A DNA stretch of 64,000 nucleotides, taken from Mariprofundus ferrinatatus. Its GTDB lineage: Bacteria; Pseudomonadota; Zetaproteobacteria; Mariprofundales; Mariprofundaceae. A model generated the notes under the pieces. It was given only the letters and a program-made list of their open reading frames with translations, made no database searches and was not told where the DNA came from. The stretch covers positions 1,674,001 through 1,738,000 of the forward strand of contig NZ_CP018800.1 in the NCBI RefSeq assembly GCF_002795825.1, given 5' to 3'. Shown piece after piece: positions 60,046 through 64,000 of this stretch (the first letter of the stretch is position 1; every line of letters starts with the position of its first letter). The position numbers and the translations under genes were made by a program.

Positions 60046-60689
60046 GTTTGAGCCTCCAATGCCTCTGAAGCCACCACAGGGGCTGCAGCTGCACGCGCTT
60101 TAAGTTTGCGGTTAATCAGGTTCACGCCGGCCAGAATAAATCCGAGCGCGATAAATGCCCCGGGCGGCAGGATAAACATCAGCACGTCGGGATACGATTC
60201 GCCAAACACCACGAAGCCGAAAAGTTCCCCCTGCCCGAACAGCTCGCGCACACCTCCGAGAACCACCAGCGCAAAGGTGAATCCCGCACTGACAGCCAGC
60301 GCATCGACCACCGAATCGGATACGGAGTTCTTGCTGGCAAATGCCTCGGCACGGCCAAGGATGGCACAGTTCACCACGATCAGCGGAATAAACAGACCGA
60401 GCACCAGATACATCTCATGCATCCAGGCGTTCATCGCCATGCCGACCACAGTCACAAAGGCTGCAATGATCGTGATATAGGCCGGAATACGAACATTCTT
60501 CGGAATCAGATCACGTACCAGCGACACCACCAGGTTCGAGCCCAGCAGTACCAGCATGGTTGCCGCACCCATCCAGAATCCATTCTCGGCCGAAGTGGTC
60601 ACGCCAAGCAGCGGACACATGCCGAGTAACTGGGCAAAGATGGTGTTGTTGTGCCAGAAGCCGTCGTAAAAGATTTCAGATCTATTCAA
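60042..60689 (-). CDS. rnfE: Ion-translocating oxidoreductase subunit RnfE
   Basis: 215 residues, about six helices. [20 protein letters not shown] near the N-terminus and [22 protein letters not shown] carry the Cys pair that in the family binds the membrane [2Fe-2S] cluster with RnfA. Overlaps rnfG by 8 bases. Confidence 0.95.
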   Translation of the reverse strand: MNRSEIFYDGFWHNNTIFAQLLGMCPLLGVTTSAENGFWMGAATMLVLLGSNLVVSLVRDLIPKNVRIPAYITIIAAFVTVVGMAMNAWMHEMYLVLGLFIPLIVVNCAILGRAEAFASKNSVSDSVVDALAVSAGFTFALVVLGGVRELFGQGELFGFVVFGESYPDVLMFILPPGAFIALGFILAGVNLINRKLKARAAAAPVVASEALEAQT

Positions 60690-61299
60690 CCTTCGCTGCC
60701 TCCGGATCGCTATTCTGCTGAGTCACAGCATCGAAGATAGCCTGCCTGTGGCTGTTGTAAAAGCCCAGAGCAGCGGCCACCGCTTTAACGACGGCACGCG
60801 GCGTAATCGTCGCTCCGGTAAACTGGTCGAAGTCACCGCCATCCTTTTTTACCTTCCAGCGGGTCCCTTCAACTTCGCGATCGCTGAAACTCTGCAGCCA
60901 GTTGCTGTTTTTCACGACACCATCGCCAAGACCCGGCGTTTCGCGGTGATCGGTGACGCGAATGGCGTACACTTTTCCATCCGGTTTTGTGCCGACCAGA
61001 ATACGGATGGAGCCTGAATAGCCATCAGGTGCAATCACCTCCCAGGCGAAACCGAGCACGTTACCGAGCGCATCCTTTCCGGGGTAGATCTCCACCCCGT
61101 CAACCGAGAGAAGATCGGCCTGCGGGTCGTTGGCATGCCTGGGCAACACCTGCGTTAACGCATTGTGCAGCGCCTCTTTCTGTGCCTGGGTAATCGGGCC
61201 ACGGGTCACGATATCGGTCACGCCGAGAATCGCCGCGGCAACCACGGCCACGACAACAATCGCCAACACCATGCGTCCCTGATCGCGATCAAAAATCAT
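60682..61299 (-). CDS. rnfG: Ion-translocating oxidoreductase subunit RnfG (covalent FMN)
   Basis: 205 residues: one N-terminal helix (about 10-31) and a periplasmic FMN-binding domain. [17 protein letters not shown] contains the SGAT-like site whose second Thr is flavinylated by Apb[18 protein letters not shown] is also typical. The ATG at 61299 overlaps the rnfD stop as ATGA; the longer frame to 61446 is inside rnfD. Confidence 0.95.
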   Translation of the reverse strand: MIFDRDQGRMVLAIVVVAVVAAAILGVTDIVTRGPITQAQKEALHNALTQVLPRHANDPQADLLSVDGVEIYPGKDALGNVLGFAWEVIAPDGYSGSIRILVGTKPDGKVYAIRVTDHRETPGLGDGVVKNSNWLQSFSDREVEGTRWKVKKDGGDFDQFTGATITPRAVVKAVAAALGFYNSHRQAIFDAVTQQNSDPEAAKVE

Positions 61300-62363
61300 G
61301 ACTTCTCCCCGCGGCCGTAACCGAATACGCGCGGACGGAAGTAGTGATCGATCAGTGGCACCGCACAGTTCATCAGCAGCACGGCAAACATCGCGCCCTC
61401 CGGATAGCCCCCGAAGCTGCGAATGCTCCATGTCAGGATGCCGCAACCGATTCCGAAGATGACCTGCCCCATCGGCGTCACAGGAGATGAAACAGGATCG
61501 GTGGCCATGAAGAAAGCGCAGAGAATAAGACCACCGGCGAAGAGGTGAAATAGTGGCGGTGTAAACTGATCCGGGCTGATTGCATTGAAGATCCCGGCCA
61601 GCAGCAGTACGGTGGCGATATAGGAGAGCGGGATATGCCAGGTGATGGTGTGGCGGGTAAGCAGGAAAATGCCTCCGATCAGCAGCGCCAGTGCGCTGGT
61701 TTCGCCAATGCTGCCCGCCTCAAAGCCGAGGAATGCATCCAGATAACTGTAGTCGTACGCCTTCAAAGCCTCAGCTACAGGCACGCCAAGTGTCGCCTCG
61801 GTCTTCACATATCCCAGTGGACTTGCCATCGAGATCGCATCGAAGCCGACCTTCAGGGCATCGGGGCCTGTCAGGAAGAAACTCAGGCAGAGCTGGAAGT
61901 CATAGAGATCGAGAACCGGCCCGGCCGCCGACATCGGCACAATCCAGGTCGTCATATGCAGCGGAAAAGAGATCAGCAGGATAATCCGTGCAGAGAGCGC
62001 CGGGTTGAAAATATTATAGCCAAGCCCGCCATAAATCTGTTTGCCGAGTACGATGGCAAACACGGAGGCGAGCAGCGCCATCCACCACGGCACCGCCGCA
62101 GGCAGTGTCAGTGCCAGGAACAGGCCGGTCAGTGCCGCCGAATTATCAAGCAGCGTGGAGAGCGGTCGCCCCATCCATTTCAGGCAGATCGCCTCGGTCA
62201 CAAGGGCGGTAACCATGCAGGTGAGGATCAAAAGAACCGCAAGCCAGCCGAAAAGGTAGACACTCATGGCGGTAGCCGGCAACAGCGCCAGCACTACGGT
62301 CAGCATGGTCATGCGAATTGAATCGCCGCCATGTGCATGCGGCGGGCTAAGCATCACCGGCAT
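61296..62363 (-). CDS. rnfD: Ion-translocating oxidoreductase subunit RnfD
   Basis: 355 residues, about ten helices. [15 protein letters not shown] and [20 protein letters not shown] are diagnostic. The loop expected to hold covalent FMN reads [15 protein letters not shown] (near 180), where the family usually has Thr in ATPL; here it is Ser. The start overlaps the rnfC stop by one base. Confidence 0.95.
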   Translation of the reverse strand: MPVMLSPPHAHGGDSIRMTMLTVVLALLPATAMSVYLFGWLAVLLILTCMVTALVTEAICLKWMGRPLSTLLDNSAALTGLFLALTLPAAVPWWMALLASVFAIVLGKQIYGGLGYNIFNPALSARIILLISFPLHMTTWIVPMSAAGPVLDLYDFQLCLSFFLTGPDALKVGFDAISMASPLGYVKTEATLGVPVAEALKAYDYSYLDAFLGFEAGSIGETSALALLIGGIFLLTRHTITWHIPLSYIATVLLLAGIFNAISPDQFTPPLFHLFAGGLILCAFFMATDPVSSPVTPMGQVIFGIGCGILTWSIRSFGGYPEGAMFAVLLMNCAVPLIDHYFRPRVFGYGRGEKS

Positions 62364-63919
62364 CAGCTCTTCTCCTCACGATTCTGTTCATCTCCGGCGT
62401 TAATATCACCCTTACTCTCGACCGGCTTCACCGGTGCCTTCTCCCGGCGCACACGCTGACGGCGCGCCGCCTTCTCCGCATTTTCACGGGCGATACGAGC
62501 ATCGCGCGCCTCAGAGCGTTTACGGGATGCCTCGGCAAAAACCTGTTCGCGGCGCTGCTGCGCAATCTGCCCCTTGCCGTAACGGAAGTAGTGTACCAGC
62601 GGAATATTGGCCGGGCAGACATAGGAGCAGCTGCCGCACTCAATGCAGTCAAAAAGCTGATAATTCTCAGCCCTGTCGAACTGATCGCTGCGACAGGCAT
62701 CGGCCAGAAGATTGGGGACCAGATGAATCGGGCACGCCTCACTGCAGTGGCCACAGCGGATACAGGGCTGCTCCTCGGTATGCGCCAGCATCATCGTTTC
62801 GGTGCGCATGGCCAGCAGTCCGGTGGTCGATTTGATGACCGGAACATCCACGCTCTTCAGCCGCTCACCCATCATCGGGCCGCCATGCAGGATATGCAGA
62901 CCATTCAGATCATCCAGGCCACGGCTGGCAAAGAGGCTACGCACCGGCATGCCGAGGCGAACGCGCATATTGGCTGGATTGGTAACCGCATCGCCGCTGA
63001 CAGTCACCAGTCTTTCGGTAAGCGGATGTCCGAGTACAACCGCATCGTGCAATGCCCTGCTGGTTCCGACATTCTGGCAGATCACACCGATATGCATCGG
63101 CAGGCGCCCTGCCGGCACCTCTTTTCCGGTCAGTGAATAGATGAGCTGCTTCTCACTACCCTGCGGATAACGGGTTGGCAGCACGACAACACGCACGCCT
63201 TCCATATCGGGTGTGCGTGCCAGGGCCTCGCGCATCACATCCGCCGCATCCGGCTTGTTGTCCTCAATGGCGATGATGCCGGAGGAGGCACCCACCATAT
63301 GCATGATGATGGCCAAACCACTGAGAATCTCATCCGGCTGCTCAAGCATCAGGCGGTGGTCGTTGGTCAGCCAGGGTTCACACTCGATACCATTGAGAAT
63401 CACCGTCTCAATCGGAAAACGCTTATCCTGAATCAGCTTGATGAAAGTCGGGAACACCGCTCCACCAAGGCCTGCAAGGCCGCACATACGGGCTCGTTCA
63501 CGCAACGTGGCCGGATTCATCTCGCGCCAGCCCGATAGCGGGTCGAGACTCTCATCACGCTTGTCGTCGCCATCGGACTCGATAAAGATGGATGGCATGC
63601 CCATACCCGACGGATGCGGGATGGCGTGCTCTTCAATCTTTACAACACGCCCTGAAGTCGGCGCATGTACCGGCACGGAGAGATAGCCTTCCGACTTGGC
63701 AATCTTCTGGCCGCGCAACACCCTGTCACCCACCCGCACCAGTGGAGAGCAGGCCTCTCCGATATGCTGCTTCATCGGCAGGATGTGCACCGGGGTAATC
63801 GCAGCCTCTTCGATCGGCAGGGCAGCCGTCACCTTATACATCTCGGGATGCACACCGCCGGCAAAGCTGTGCTGCAGTACGCCCAGCCGCTGGGCCAGTT
63901 TTCTAAGCATGGCCGGCAT
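62363..63919 (-). CDS. rnfC: Ion-translocating oxidoreductase subunit RnfC
   Basis: About 518 residues. A barrel-sandwich N-terminus (FAGGVHPEMYKV, then VRVGDRVLRGQKIA), NADH/FMN-binding middle (GLAGLGGAVFPTFIK), and two [4Fe-4S] motifs CIRCGHCSEACP and CIECGSCSYVCP, followed by a short charged tail. It is the NADH-facing subunit. I prefer ATG 63919 (GGCGGGAAG upstream); 63910 and 63952 are alternatives. Overlaps the rnfB end. Confidence 0.94.
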   Translation of the reverse strand: MPAMLRKLAQRLGVLQHSFAGGVHPEMYKVTAALPIEEAAITPVHILPMKQHIGEACSPLVRVGDRVLRGQKIAKSEGYLSVPVHAPTSGRVVKIEEHAIPHPSGMGMPSIFIESDGDDKRDESLDPLSGWREMNPATLRERARMCGLAGLGGAVFPTFIKLIQDKRFPIETVILNGIECEPWLTNDHRLMLEQPDEILSGLAIIMHMVGASSGIIAIEDNKPDAADVMREALARTPDMEGVRVVVLPTRYPQGSEKQLIYSLTGKEVPAGRLPMHIGVICQNVGTSRALHDAVVLGHPLTERLVTVSGDAVTNPANMRVRLGMPVRSLFASRGLDDLNGLHILHGGPMMGERLKSVDVPVIKSTTGLLAMRTETMMLAHTEEQPCIRCGHCSEACPIHLVPNLLADACRSDQFDRAENYQLFDCIECGSCSYVCPANIPLVHYFRYGKGQIAQQRREQVFAEASRKRSEARDARIARENAEKAARRQRVRREKAPVKPVESKGDINAGDEQNREEKS

Positions 63920-64000
63920 GGGCTTCCCGCCTTTCGTGACCGAGCTGTGCACGTTTTGTATCCGGCAACGGCCAGGACCAGTGTTCTATCAACTCAGGCT
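63903..64000 (-). CDS. rnfB: Ion-translocating oxidoreductase subunit RnfB, C-terminal end only
   Basis: The last 31 codons of a frame entering from the right edge, ending HAGHA-stop at 63903. The piece is hydrophilic (HWSWPLPDTKRAQLG) and overlaps the rnfC start by 17 bases. The name rests mainly on position, since rnfB normally precedes rnfC; the iron-sulfur motifs lie outside the window. Confidence 0.5.
   Translation of the reverse strand, partial: PELIEHWSWPLPDTKRAQLGHERREAHAGHA

Overview
The window reads as a chromosomal segment of a Gram-negative, proteobacterial chemoautotroph. The protein style and gene mix (Rnf complex, NtrYX preceded by a DUF4390 gene, FtsEX, HslUV, Pta-AckA, a bidirectional [NiFe]-hydrogenase, PilZ proteins) suggest a marine iron- or hydrogen-oxidising Zetaproteobacterium close to Mariprofundus. 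That placement is an inference: no rRNA gene is present. Base composition and coding density are even; I see no insertion sequence, prophage, integron or CRISPR array.

Layout. 1-2142: 5' part of a GspE/PilB-type protein with six helical LGxxL units, and an unknown protein. 2284-10763: a minus-strand block DUF4390-ntrY-ntrX-trkA-trkH-pepA with stop/start overlaps at the first three junctions. 10886-11322: an RNA island with 6S RNA and, downstream, a candidate small RNA displaying three anti-Shine-Dalgarno motifs in a loop. 11401-14729: ackA-pta. 14997-18675: tRNA-Gln, ftsE-ftsX, a zinc-ribbon protein, ispD-ispF. 18832-22353: ccsA-like and corC-like genes, a cytochrome c lipoprotein with about 20 Ala-Asp-Lys repeats, and a small lipoprotein. 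22524-23345: an unusual unit, tRNA-Ser(UGA), tRNA-Ser(GCU), DUF2155 lipoprotein, tRNA-Arg(ACG), whose protein gene is bounded exactly by tRNAs. 23537-28192: SEC-C protein, peroxiredoxin, CDF transporter, glyoxalase II, PilZ protein and three tiny membrane proteins. 28269-30684: a four-tRNA operon diverging from hslVU. 30692-38402: rnhB and the thrS-infC-rpmI-rplT-pheS-pheT translation block (infC with an AUU start) behind tRNA-Val; two copies of an 81-82 bp structured repeat lie before pheS and before rnhB. 38440-40593: patatin, PilZ protein, esterase. 40830-47322: a CPA1 antiporter with a cyclic-nucleotide domain, and hrpA. 47491-52471: hoxFUYHW. 52512-53189: a decayed sensor/HD-GYP gene. 53366-57014: yebC and a P-type ATPase. 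57077-64000: an alpha/beta hydrolase, fmt, def, a MIF-family protein, a small membrane protein and rnfEGDC plus the end of rnfB.

How it fits together. HoxFUYH links H2 to NAD(H), and Rnf couples NADH/ferredoxin redox chemistry to ion transport, so the two systems give a plausible route for reducing-power management in an autotroph. TrkAH, the CPA1 antiporter, the P-type ATPase and the CDF protein handle ions. Most of the rest is translation and envelope housekeeping. The most novel signals are in RNA: tRNA-bounded mRNA, the anti-SD small RNA and the paired structured repeat. Positions were read by eye; no similarity search or folding program was run.
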